A stretch of 64,000 nt of DNA, from contig JAUEDM010000001.1 of the NCBI GenBank assembly GCA_033439685.1, positions 124,001 through 188,000 of the forward strand. Reading direction: 5' to 3'. Shown here in pieces: positions 54,857 through 64,000 of the stretch. The notes beneath the pieces were generated by a model. That model did no database searches. It was not told where the DNA came from and saw only the letters and a program-made list of their open reading frames with translations. This DNA is from Apodospora peruviana (lineage: Eukaryota > Ascomycota > Sordariomycetes > Sordariales > Lasiosphaeriaceae). Within the stretch, counting starts at the first letter, position 1; each line of letters starts with the position of its first letter. The translations under genes were made by a program, and so were the position numbers.

Positions 54857-55954
54857 ATCTTCCTTGCCGAATCTGGTCGTAAATTGTTGGATTGGTAGAT
54901 CGTAGTAGTAACTAAAGATTCAACATCCCATGCATCAGCAACATACCTCAAGAGTGTCGCGTGCGTGCCTACAGCAGTAAGTATAGAGCCACGAATATTC
55001 CCAGCAGCATGACGTAACATAACGTCCACTCTCGGAGTCCTTTGCGGCGCAGTTCTGATGGAATAGCTCCGAAGGCCGAGGAAGACGCCACCTCAGCTCC
55101 AACCACACACAACATCGTGAATGAGTATCGGGGGGGGGGGGGGGGTGACTGGAGTGCCCGGGGTTGACTTGTATGTATTGAAGTTGGCGACTCTTGTGAA
55201 TTGGTTCCTATGAAATTCTGAAGTCAGAGCGCGACAGTATGAGTCGATGACGGACGATGATGCTTACACATACCGGTATTAGAGATATTGACATGTGGTC
55301 TGCTAGCCTAGAATAGTGGAAGAGGAGAATTCAGATGCCGAGCCGCCCTCGTCGTCGGAGACCTGGTTATCCGAAGCAGCACTGGACCATCAAGTACCTA
55401 TATATATATATATGTATATGTATATACTCGCAACAACAAAGCTGTGAAAGGTCTGACAGGAGGTTCTTATCCTGATCAGCATCTTCATTACGTATTCACA
55501 CTAACAAAGTTACCATCAAAACCACCCCCCTATTATTAAAACTGTCTTGTCATCTTCATCGCTGCTGCGTGGACCACTTTCAAACATGCAGCTCATTCGA
55601 TTCTTCGCCGGAGCAGCGCCTCATCGCACCACCAGTGATGGCCGTCCAAGCAGGTTCCGGAAAGTCGACAGCAGGCGTGATACAGAGGAGCTGCTGCAAT
55701 GTGGCGGGGGTCCACAACGCCTGGCGTCGATGCCGCCAAAGACAACGGCAGGTAACGAACATAAGAATCATGAACGATTTATTCTCCTATAAGGAGACGA
55801 CGACGGCTTGAAACGAACATTCTACGATGGATGATTTCTTTAATACGACCATCATCGTAACAGCGATCCATGTCAAGAAAGTCGTCCCTACCGGGTGGGG
55901 TGGTACGTGGCCTATATGAACAGATTCCCGTTAACCGCCGTCAGCGACGAGAAA
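54857..55954. other. Intergenic region with poly(G) and (TA)n
   Basis: No gene is supported. G16 at 55130-55145 and (TA)n at about 55397-55427. ORFs at 55547-55811 lack natural character. Confidence 0.5.
55130..55145 (+). repeat. Poly(G) run, 16 nt
   Basis: Unbroken G run in non-coding DNA; length may be unstable. Confidence 0.85.
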
Positions 55955-55955
55955 A

Positions 55956-56047
55956 GGTTGTGTAGTGTAGTGGTAAGCACCTTGGATTTTGACACATATG
56001 TTAAACTTTCTCTTCCGGAAACCCCGGTTCGAACCCGGGCACGACCT
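55956..56047 (+). tRNA. tRNA-Gln (anticodon TTG), with intron
   Basis: Acceptor stem GGTTGTG pairs with CACGACC, with discriminator T. The D-arm reads TAGTGTAGTGGTAAGCA, and the T-arm CCCCGGTTCGAACCCGGG is perfect. The anticodon stem TTGGA (55982-55986) pairs with TCCGG (56014-56018) using two G-T pairs. The loop reads TT-TTG-A, giving anticodon TTG at 55989-55991. About 20 nt after the base 3' of the anticodon is the canonical tRNA intron position. A T run follows at 56047-56051 as RNA polymerase III terminator. Confidence 0.92.
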
Positions 56048-56187
56048 TTTTGTTGGCCAAAAGCTCTGTTTTGGACTCCATCTCTTCTTTCTTTTCTTTT
56101 AAACCCCACAGGGTCTCTGAGTCACTCACTGTTATAATGAACTACCAAGGCTTCTCCACAATAACCAATCGAAAGCCATTCTTCAAA

Positions 56188-56282
56188 TCGGGTATGGTGT
56201 AGCGGTAACATCGTTGACTCTCACTTCTCAGGAGTGACTGCTCTGTTCTCAACAGCCCCGGGTTCGACTCCCGGTATCCGAG
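56188..56282 (+). tRNA. tRNA-Glu (anticodon CTC), with intron
   Basis: Acceptor TCGGGTA pairs with TATCCGA (one G-T), discriminator G. The D-arm is GGTGTAGCGGTAACATC, the T-arm CCGGGTTCGACTCCCGG. The anticodon stem GTTGA (56213-56217) pairs with TCAAC (56249-56253). Anticodon CTC is at 56220-56222, with an intron of about 24 nt (56224-56247) after the following A. TTTCTTTTT downstream can end transcription. It lies 140 bp after the tRNA-Gln in the same direction. Confidence 0.92.
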
Positions 56283-58218
56283 TAACACATTTCTTTTTGC
56301 TGATCTTATCAACAGATAAGATACTCCTTCGATAACTTCTAGTGGCCAACAATCTCTCATAGGTCGTTTTGGTTTTTCTTTTCACTCTCTCAAGATAATC
56401 TACCGGGGCTAGATGGGAACTTGCAACTCTCAACATGTCCACCCAACCAACAGGCAACATACCTCGTTGCACAAAGAACACTGGGCAGGCAAAGATGCCC
56501 TACCAGGCTGACTGAGTGACACAAGAATGTCCCCAGCTTACGGTGCGCTTGGCAGTGCCATCAATGACCAATGAGATGGTACTTATAGGAGACGAACCGG
56601 TCACCACCGGCGCAGTCTCAGAGGGGGTCACACAGTACACTCATGATAGCTGTTCAACATGACCAGCATCATGGTGGGTGGTCCGGCATCGGCCGCATCA
56701 AAATAAGTGTAATAGACCCCAAAGCAAGAAATAGTCCTTCCGGATGGATGGACGGATGGACATCTGGACTGCACAAAGACGAGACGGATCATCCATGTTG
56801 CGGCTCAAAGAGACGTGATCCCCCCCTTCTTGTGTCAGGCCAACTATTAATCCAAGCAAACTAAGCTAGGCCCAGACCGGTATTTTCAGCTGGCTTGGGG
56901 TACGGCGAGTGAAACGGTTCAGCTTGCCATGTTCAATATTTCCTGCCTGATTGGATCGCTAAAGCGGTGAACCATGCAAGCCACCAACCACTAAACCCGT
57001 GATCCCAACAATGGCCCAGGCCTGCCCTTGAATCTTGGAAGCGCGGGGAAATAAAATCGATCCCAGGGAATTGCGACGGACACACCCAGCTGGGCTTTGC
57101 ATGCTGCTGTGGTGCGGTGAGACATGCATTAACAAAGCAGAGCAACAAACAAAGCGGGTAAAGATCTACGCTCGTGGCTGATGTTGGTGGCTTGCTGGGT
57201 TTAATACATGTCTAGATTCAAACGGGTGAAATGACGGCACTGGAGCGGTTTTCTTCCCGATTTTTACTGTTTTTGGAAGGGAAAACGAAACAAGCAATAA
57301 TTTGAGTGATAACGTCTGGACCTAAACCCCTCAAAGATACGTCAGTGCTGGGCCAGATAGATGGTAGCATCTCTCAACGGAGCCTGGAGATGTCCTTTTG
57401 TTCAACAGCCACTGCATCCAGTCCGTCGGGTTGCTTAAAGGTACACATCCAAGCCCCCGCCACTTGTCGCATAACATGCATGATGCCGTACCCTGAATTT
57501 CACATCAGATGTCATCCCTACCGAGATGCAATTCATCGGCATTGAGGTTGCGTTGCCTTCGCACTGCTTTCTTCGCAGACGGCAAGGTTCCAACCCGTTC
57601 CGGCAAACTCGGTCTTGCTTGTCTCCCCCGAATACGTAGTGTAATATGGAGTGTCGGTACCCATAGTGTCAGTCGACCTTCAGCTAGCCTCGACAAAGCT
57701 AGTGAATACATATGGCTTAGCATCGATCTGGATCAAGGCTCGGCTGCTGTCTTTCAGCCTGCATGATATCGGCCACCACCATCCGAAAGTAACGAGCAGT
57801 TTAGTCGCGCACCATGGTCACCTTACCGAGTGTTTCCATAATTAACACCCAGCACATATTGCATATTACTAGTACTTCGTATTCGGCAGTGTGTCGTCGC
57901 TCGAAATAAGTACCACCTCCCACATTCCCTGGGTCCTTCTCCCTCGTCGTCACTGGCTCGTTCCGTCCACCTGTTTTCCGGCAAGCAGCCATCAATCGAC
58001 CAAACTCACGAAGGAGAGCAGCCAGACTTACACCCGAACCAAAGCCTGAAGAGAGGGAGGTGAACGAGTCCGGCAGAAGAGCAGGGGACATGTTTGAAGT
58101 GCCGAATGATCACATGGAATCCGTGTGAGTGCAGCGAGCTTACTCATACACACACACACACACACACACACACTTTCTCTCACACCAACATCACACCAAC
58201 ACCAACACCGCTGACGAC
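56283..58218. other. Intergenic region
   Basis: 1.9 kb without a supported gene. A (CA)n microsatellite at 58146-58172 lies in the leader of the next gene. An ORF at 57801-58091 (minus) was considered and not accepted. Confidence 0.5.
58146..58172 (+). repeat. (CA)n microsatellite in a 5' leader
   Basis: About 13 CA units, 46 bp before the ATG at 58219. An upstream ATG at 58129 would read through it as Thr-His repeats, which makes that start unlikely. Confidence 0.8.
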
Positions 58219-59828
58219 ATGTCTAGTTCTCCAACGACAACCCGAGCAACTCCTAATATCTCGAATCCATCCGCCGCCCTCAGGGGCTTCGGGCGTAAGG
58301 TGCTCTCCTTCTGCTACCGCGTGCGCCGCGCCCGCTTTAAATTCAACATCTTTTTCTCTCCACGGTTTATTGCCTCAAACAGCAACAACAACATGCAACT
58401 GGAAACCTTTGCCCAAAAGATGAGCGTCCTGCTCGAAAGGATCGCTCACTCGGCAAACTTCACATTCGACGACCTCGACAGCAGCAGGCCAAACTTGAGC
58501 GTCACCCTCGAGTCATGGCTCATCAACCCTAACGCCCACAATTTGGGGCAGCCAAACGGCAGTCTCGTCGCGCTGTGCTGCTCCCACCTTTTGGCAATCC
58601 AGTTCCAAGAGGAACTACTCACCACAAACCCCGATGACGACAGCCCCGTTGCGGAAGATTTCCAACGGTTCCTACTACTCGCGATGAAGTCCCTCGCATG
58701 GCGCTCCTCCTCTCGGGAGATGAAGCAGCCACAACATGCCTCCTCCGCAGCAGTAGGACATCTCTCCGGCGGATACCGACTCATCAAGCGCCTTGACGGA
58801 ATACTGACGACGCAGTTCCTGTCGCAGCAGTGCAGCCCCGAGTACTGCCAGGTTCTGTTTCTGCTTGTGCTTGGCACGGTCCTGGGGGTGGGATACTCGG
58901 TACAGCAGACGACAAGTGAAGAGTTGACACAACAGACGGCCGTCGTTGGACCAAGTATTACTAATAGTGGGAATGGGGTGGTGCTAGACAACAGCGAGTT
59001 CCGGCATAGCCCGACGCTGTGGCTGGCGACGAAGGAGCACTTGAGCCAGATGCTGGCGCACCATCTGATATCTTTGGGTTCGCACCTGGGGATCAGTGAC
59101 GCGAGTATTGAGCGACGGATTATCGACGCGGCCTTGGACAGGTGGAGCAAAATGGAGTCGTTTATTTGGGCCCCGGACTGGACACCAACTACTCTAATTC
59201 CTTCAATGACGACGGAGAATCTAGGTGGTCTGAGAATTGGTGGCGCCAAGGAAGAAGAGGAGGATGACATATTACTACGCGTGCAAGACAACGACGAAAA
59301 CCCTCCGTACTGGGAGGACGGCGACGAGGACATGGAAACATCGGCACTGCTGGTCGCGGCTCCCATGCCACCGACAACGACTACGGAAGAACCACATGTA
59401 CCACCACCACCTCCGCCGCCAGAGCCGTGCGCCGAGCCAGGGACATACTACTTCCCAGAAGAAGAACCAGATGACTACCATGACAACAACGACGAGGAAG
59501 AATCACAGTTTCTGAGGGCAGCAGGTGGAGACAATGCGAGTATAAAAGGAAAAAGAGCAATGACTGACCCGGGCCCCCCTTCGTCTCGTCAGCAGCAGCA
59601 GCAGCAGCAGCAGCAGCAAGAACACTGTAAGTCACTACTTTCTAACCCGGCTGTTTTCAAGTCATGCTTGAATGTTAACATCATGTCAAATAATTAGTCC
59701 CAGAAATACCGCCCTGGCGGACCGTCAAGCGAAGAACAATGTGGGTTGTTCGGCCGGCATTTGATGCCGGCGCCGAAGGGAATGTGCAGAGAGCTCGGGT
59801 CAGGAGGAAGGATATTGTCTTTATATGA
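58219..59828 (+). CDS. Unassigned 512-aa protein with polyQ and acidic/Pro-rich region
   Basis: Exons 58219-59626 and 59698-59828 (intron with TGTTAACA branch, ATTAG acceptor) give 512 aa. Family not recognised. Residues 1-60 are Ser/Thr-rich then basic (FGRKVLSFCYRVRRARFKFN). A mostly helical middle part includes LVALCCSHLLAIQFQEELL, EDFQRFLLLAMKSLAWRSSS, YRLIKRLDGILTTQFLSQ and a hydrophobic helix EYCQVLFLLVLGTVLGVGYS, then HLSQMLAHHLISLGSHLGI. After residue 350 the sequence is acidic (EEEEDDILLRVQDND), with a run of Pro (PPPPPPPEP) and about ten Gln just before the intron. Exon 2 adds a basic end (PPWRTVKRRTMWVVRPAFD, ARVRRKDIVFI). One possible membrane helix exists; no enzymatic motif was found. 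Confidence 0.75.
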
Positions 59829-60588
59829 GAAATTGATGAAAGGATGGATGGGTCAGCAGGGTGCGCGTAGACTGACTTGAATTTATCGACGATGTTTGTT
59901 CGTTTGTGAGCCTGTCTGTCTAATTAAATGATCTCGGCATCGTCGGCAACCTCAGCCTGGGCGGCCCTCCGGTGCAGCTCGCTCCTCAAGCTTGAATACA
60001 GTCCTGAAACGAACCTATGGAATGATGCTTCTTCCGCACGTCACCATGGCAATTTCCCAGTAGTATTGCATATGTCCATTATCGCAACCCGTTGTTGACA
60101 CAGTCCGCCCTACCTGTTCTGGCAGGGGTGGGACTTACGCTTTGCGAGGACAAAGTCTCGCTGTTGAAAAGGTAGTATTCTCTGTAATTATCTTTAGTTG
60201 CATTGGTCTCCTTGCTTACGGGGCATGCTCCGGCGTCATGTCAATACGAGTAGAGATATCCCAACTCCCACGCGCGGGGTGGGTGGCTTTGCTGAGTTCT
60301 TGAAGCCAATGGAAGTTACAGCCAGGTAATGTGAGACGGACGAATCTGGGCATATAAAACTTCCTTTTCCGTTCGTAGTCCTGTGCTCCTACGAGAATGA
60401 ACCTAACCATTCTGACATAGGCCTTGGTGTTTCTCTGATGCCACTTCAGTTGTAAATCCATAATCTCCACAAAGCATCGTCCGTCCACCTGACCACCTGG
60501 ACAGTGCTGGACTACATAAATCCTGTTATTTCAGCACACACCGTCGAGACGCCGTGCCAACTAAAGCAACCCGAATCCGTTCCTCCCG
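59829..60588. other. Convergent intergenic region
   Basis: The 3' sides of the unassigned gene and the PARG gene. A short minus-strand ORF at 60216-60488 has no support. Confidence 0.5.
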
Positions 60589-61860
60589 TCAGACCAACTT
60601 CCCATCCAAAACCGTCCTAAAAATCTCAAAATTCCCATCATTCTTAGGATCATACACGGCAAAGATTATGGATTGCCACCAATTTCCCTCGAATTCAGTT
60701 TCGCGCAGCACCTCAAGCCAGCAAGCCGCAACGTCCTCGGGCGGGTTCGCATAAACGCCGCACCCCAGCGCGCCCAACACCAAATTCCTGTGGCGGTACG
60801 TCGCCGCAGTCCTCAACACCAGCCGCATCTTGTCCTTGGTGAGGTTGCGGTCGCGGTCGCGCAGGAACACGTACTTGTACTTGTGTTGGCCGCCGCCCAC
60901 CCTCCCGACGCGCCGCAAGCGCGGGCGCCGGATCGCCGGCACAGTCAGCACGCTCACCACCGGTAAGTCGTCGTTGAGAAGCAGCAGGCGGTGGCCACTG
61001 GACAGGTCGCCGCGCACGACTGCGACATACGGCGCGTACAGCACCTCGGCCTCGTGGGCGGAAAGCGGGTAGTCGCCTGCCCGCCGGGACGTCTCGAGGC
61101 TGAGGGAGAGCGATGTCCTGTAACATAGCGCTTCCTCCTGCGCCATGGCACCGTTGAGCCAGCCGCCGCCGGGGCGCTCGCGGTCGGCAAAGTTGACGAT
61201 CGCTGGCGGCAGCGGGTCCTCGTGGTGGGCAAGAAGCGCGATGGCGGCGTTGAGCGTGTCGTCGTTTACAACGCGGATGCGCGCGCCGTTCGGTAGGCAC
61301 GGGCACGTTGCGGGGTCCAGACGGAAGGGGTTGGAGAGGTTGTGCTTGACGGACCGCTGGGCGTCGGAGGTGCGGCCCAGCCGGGCGAGGACGGGCGGGA
61401 GGATGGCCTGTGTTTGTCGCGCTGTGTCGCGCAGCACGTCGCGCGTCGACGGGTCGGTGAAGCTGAAGGTGGTATACTCCGGCGGGGGAGAGTGCCGGCT
61501 CCGGCTCCGGCTGGACGACGACGGGCGGGAGGTGGTGTACTCCGGCGGGGGAGAGTGCCGGCTCCGGCTGGACGACGACGGGCGGGAGGTGGTGTGCGCT
61601 GTTGGGGAGCGCCGGTTGCTGCGGCTGGACGACGGACGGGAGGTGGTGTGCGCTGTGGTTGGGGAGCGACGCATGCCGCCGACGTGCTCGGCTTGGAAAT
61701 GGGATGGGGGGTAGTACGCGTCGTGCGAGTGTTGGTCCGAAAGGAAGTCGTCCTGCCGCTGGCAGTAGGCGTGCGTTGATTCCGCGGTGCAGCGTGGTCG
61801 CTTGCGGACGCAGGTGTGGGACTTCTCATTTCGCGAGAAGATCATCTCGAATAGCTTCAT
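60589..61860 (-). CDS. Microbial-type poly(ADP-ribose) glycohydrolase (macrodomain, DUF2263)
   Basis: Single exon; 423 aa from the ATG at 61860 (an in-frame ATG at 62022 would add 54 residues). PARG enzymes hydrolyse the ribose-ribose bonds of poly(ADP-ribose). The bacterial/fungal-type PARG signature GGG-x(7)-QEE is complete: PGGGWLNGAMAQEEALCYR, with GGG at 231-233 and the catalytic Glu pair at 242-243. Around it are RVVNDDTLNAAIALLAH, AIVNFADRERPGG, and YPLSAHEAEVLYAPYVAVVR. The C-terminal half carries VVSVLTVPAIRRPRL, KMRLVLRTAATYRHRNLVLG, ALGCGVYANPPEDVAACW and IIFAVYD, as in DUF2263 proteins. Residues 68-131 are a low-complexity block with repeats (HTTSRPSSSSRSRHSPPPEY). The gene is divergent from a PARP-like gene, suggesting an eraser next to a writer. 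Confidence 0.9.
   Translation of the reverse strand: MKLFEMIFSRNEKSHTCVRKRPRCTAESTHAYCQRQDDFLSDQHSHDAYYPPSHFQAEHVGGMRRSPTTAHTTSRPSSSRSNRRSPTAHTTSRPSSSSRSRHSPPPEYTTSRPSSSSRSRSRHSPPPEYTTFSFTDPSTRDVLRDTARQTQAILPPVLARLGRTSDAQRSVKHNLSNPFRLDPATCPCLPNGARIRVVNDDTLNAAIALLAHHEDPLPPAIVNFADRERPGGGWLNGAMAQEEALCYRTSLSLSLETSRRAGDYPLSAHEAEVLYAPYVAVVRGDLSSGHRLLLLNDDLPVVSVLTVPAIRRPRLRRVGRVGGGQHKYKYVFLRDRDRNLTKDKMRLVLRTAATYRHRNLVLGALGCGVYANPPEDVAACWLEVLRETEFEGNWWQSIIFAVYDPKNDGNFEIFRTVLDGKLV
61470..61670 (-). repeat. Coding repeats in the PARG N-terminal tail
   Basis: Two close copies of a roughly 60-bp unit (CGGCGGGGGAGAGTGCCGGC at about 61480 and 61540, plus strand) and two weaker ones. They encode Arg/Ser/Pro repeats of the SRPSSSSRSRHSPPPEYTT type before the PARG domain. 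Confidence 0.8.
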
Positions 61861-62526
61861 TTTTTGCTCCCAAACACTCTGTTTGCGAGACCTTGTGTTC
61901 TCTGCGTGCCATTTCTTTCCTGCAGGGTATGGGATGTGTACATGTAATGGGGAATGATAAAAGTCCAGGCGTTGGCACTGTCTTGGGACCAATGTGTTAA
62001 TACCTAATGAGATAGGCTGCAATTCCCGATAAGATTAAGGATCTGATGTGTTGTCGGGTTGTGGTTTGCGCTCTATCTAGAGGGTGCCTGGATGAGTGGC
62101 CACCGTCACGGGCGATTCCGCATGGGGACCAGATTCAATAGTGAGGCATACGAATTTCAGTTTTTACCTTTCCACCCGACGAGGCTGCAGCCAGCAGGAG
62201 GGGTCGAAAGCGGCTGTCGAGAAGCTGGTTAGGCTTTTTACCCCATGGACCAGAAACCGACGTGGGCCGTGATGATTGGGCAACTTTTGTTGTGAGGTTG
62301 AATCCGGGCTGCGGCGACTGGATGGCAGACGGGCCTAGACCTCAAGGCAACCATTGTGGCTGCAGCAAAAGCAAAGCGCCAGGGCGTTCTTCAGATATTA
62401 TGATGGAGTATCGCTGATAACCACGAGAGATAATTATATCCATGGCGAGCCTGCCCCTCCCCCCCGGAGACTGGCACCCAACACCCTTACACAATTCTTC
62501 ATCTATTCCAAGTCTCTGTCGATCGG
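61861..62526. promoter_or_regulatory. Shared divergent promoter region of the PARG and PARP-like genes
   Basis: 666 bp (504 bp if PARG starts at 62022) between two outward-facing starts. No clear TATA box is recognised. The arrangement allows common control of the two genes but does not prove it. Confidence 0.45.
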
Positions 62527-63959
62527 ATGGTTTTCGGGTGGCTCAGAGAGCTCTCGTGCTTCCCGGCTCGTGGACAACACTTTGACTGGAAGACATGCAC
62601 AGTCTACACTTGCCCGTGCTGCGCTAAAACGTGCCTTGACTGCTGTGATCCAAGTCGGACGAAGACGCGCAGAACACAATACTCTCAAGCTTCTCCTCGT
62701 CGGGCTCAGAACTACTACCCTCCACCACCGCCGCAGGTGTATCTCCCTCTCAACCAACCGTCACCTCCCTATCGCCCCCGAGGAGCCACGAGACATGATT
62801 ATTATCCCGTTCGGACCATCATACCCAAGAAGCCCAAGGCGATGGACCTCGTATGCTCAGTCAGCCCATCCCCTGTTCCGTTCATCGTACTGACTACCTA
62901 CGGTGCAAAGCCCATGAGGAAGCTGAATCCCCACGACCGAGACTACAAATTCTGTCCGTCCTTCCTCGTATCTCCCCTTCAACTCCATCACTGACTGACA
63001 ACCCCAGACGCCCAAAGGTTCAACGAGAGCTGGTTGCACCCCGGCAAGACAGCCGAAATCCGCCACATCTACCTCGCCTCCCGCACCGACCTCATGCAGT
63101 CATCGCGCGCGCAACGGTTTGCTGAGGCCTTGTAAGTGATTCCCTGCCGCCCGAACCCTCAGCGGTGACTTACACGAGGGGGACCAGAAGAACCAAAAGC
63201 GACGGCAGCTTCGTAACACGCTTCCACGGCTCGCAGCGCGCGTGCTACCTCGGCGAGGGCGGCGGCGGCGACATTGATCCGTGCGGCAAGTCCAAGTGCC
63301 ACATATGCGGCATCCTGAAGAACGGGTTCGACCGCCGGCTGGCCAAGAATACAGGCATGTTTGGGCCTGGGATATACTCCACCGAGTGCTCTTCTAGTAG
63401 GTCTTTCTAGTGGGGAAGGGGATTGTCTCTGGTCTGACATAGTGCGCGTGTTACAGAAGCCGACATCTACGCCAAGAACAGCCATATACGGACAACCCGA
63501 CATGTTATCCTCATCTGCAGGGTCGTCGGGGACAGGCCGCAGATGTTGGTCAGTGCCGAGACGAACAGGCAGTCGCCGGACGCCAGGTACAATTGTGTAT
63601 GTTGCCTTCCCCCTGCCCTAGAAAAGGATTCTGATCAGCAGGCCGAGGCGGCAAGTGTTTTCTAATGACTTGCTCAACAGGTAGAGGCGGTTCTGAATGT
63701 GGCTGGCGGGAGAGTCGTGGTATGTAATTGATCCATTGCGGGTTTTTCTCTCAACGACCGGACACACACAGTTCTAGTCGCCAAACCACCCTGGGCCATT
63801 TATTATTTGAATATTTGTTTCTCCCCCCACGTTTGATTGGTGACTGATTGGCTGACGCTCGGAACAACAAAAAAGTACCCGGAGACGGTTGTCTACGACG
63901 AGGACCAGATTCTGCCTGTTGGGCTGGTCGTGTACAAGAGGACGAGATGGTCGCCGTGA
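62527..63959 (+). CDS. PARP-like ADP-ribosyltransferase with H-Y-E triad
   Basis: Six exons, 62527-62953, 63008-63131, 63188-63396, 63457-63596, 63681-63719 and 63876-63959, total 1023 nt in one frame, 340 aa. It should transfer ADP-ribose from NAD+. The PARP triad is visible: His197 in TRFHGSQRACYLGEG, Tyr247 in GMFGPGIYST followed by SSKADIYAKNSH, and Glu316 in PETVVYDEDQILP. RHVILICRVVVG and the end LPVGLVVYKR fit the core strands of the compact fungal PARP-like family. The preceding FNESWLHPGKTAEIRHIYLA and the Cys cluster CGKSKCHIC (216-224) are typical of that family too. A second Cys cluster, CPCCAKTCLDCC, lies at residues 29-40, followed by a Pro/Tyr-rich linker. No signal peptide. 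The 60 nt 62850-62909 could be an in-frame intron. Nothing else of PARP1 (zinc fingers, BRCT, WGR) is present. Confidence 0.85.
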
Positions 63960-64000
63960 TCATGGTCTAGAGTATACATATCGCAGCACGAAAGAGTGCA

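Noticed and set aside
53421..56282. Secondary-metabolite gene cluster around the O-methyltransferase
   Set aside because: No synthase, P450, transporter or regulator lies next to it within the window.
57801..58091. 96-codon minus-strand ORF
   Set aside because: No family-like sequence, no splice partners and no recognisable promoter.
58446..59366. 306-codon minus-strand ORF opposite the 512-aa gene
   Set aside because: Ser-rich shadow; the plus strand has the consistent splice structure and codon character.

Overview
The window is nuclear DNA of a filamentous ascomycete, most likely a sordariomycete and possibly related to the Sordariales/Chaetomiaceae. The evidence is short spliceosomal introns (about 45-110 nt, GTAAGT/GTATGT donors, CTAAC/CTGAC branch sites) in nearly every gene, a HET-domain gene, a fungal rhodopsin-domain protein, DUF3433, DUF4360 and DUF3632 genes, two AA9 lytic polysaccharide monooxygenases (LPMOs), intron-containing tRNAs, and old repeats that differ mainly by C-to-T/G-to-A changes as expected after repeat-induced point mutation (RIP). 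There are no operons, ribosome-binding sites or CRISPR arrays. Splice sites were read by eye; each model called intact keeps one frame through all exons.

Layout. 0-12.9 kb: HET-domain gene cut by the left edge; F-box-like gene (minus) divergent from TIM50; a secreted Gln-rich repeat protein; a Ted1/Cdc1-type metallophosphoesterase (minus). 12.9-20.4 kb: accessory stretch with decayed repeats, four copies of a small terminal-inverted-repeat element (10.7, 14.1, 19.7 and 20.1 kb), an intrinsically disordered multi-exon gene and a decayed coding region. 20.5-24.3 kb: secreted GMC oxidoreductase followed on the same strand by an AA9 LPMO. 24.7-34.9 kb: a frame-broken membrane/coiled-coil gene, a 2.3 kb empty stretch, a secreted DUF4360 protein and a DUF3433 membrane-protein pseudogene. 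35.8-47.8 kb: secreted Cys-rich triple-repeat protein, RhoGAP-like protein without a visible arginine finger, AA9 LPMO with CBM1, a small MGNCC protein and a DUF3632-like gene. 49.6-59.8 kb: rhodopsin-domain membrane protein, O-methyltransferase, tRNA-Gln and tRNA-Glu, and an unassigned 512-aa protein. 60.5-64 kb: a microbial-type poly(ADP-ribose) glycohydrolase (PARG, minus) divergent from a compact PARP-like ADP-ribosyltransferase (plus).

Functional themes. The two LPMOs and the GMC flavoenzyme fit secreted oxidative attack on polysaccharides; a GMC enzyme can reduce LPMOs or supply H2O2. The divergent ADP-ribosyltransferase/PARG pair looks like a writer-eraser module and is the most interesting system here. 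Core genes (TIM50, Ted1-like, LPMOs, GMC) are intact, while several accessory genes carry one-base frame breaks and in-frame TAG stops. This suggests decay in the accessory parts, although base-calling errors cannot be excluded for every break.
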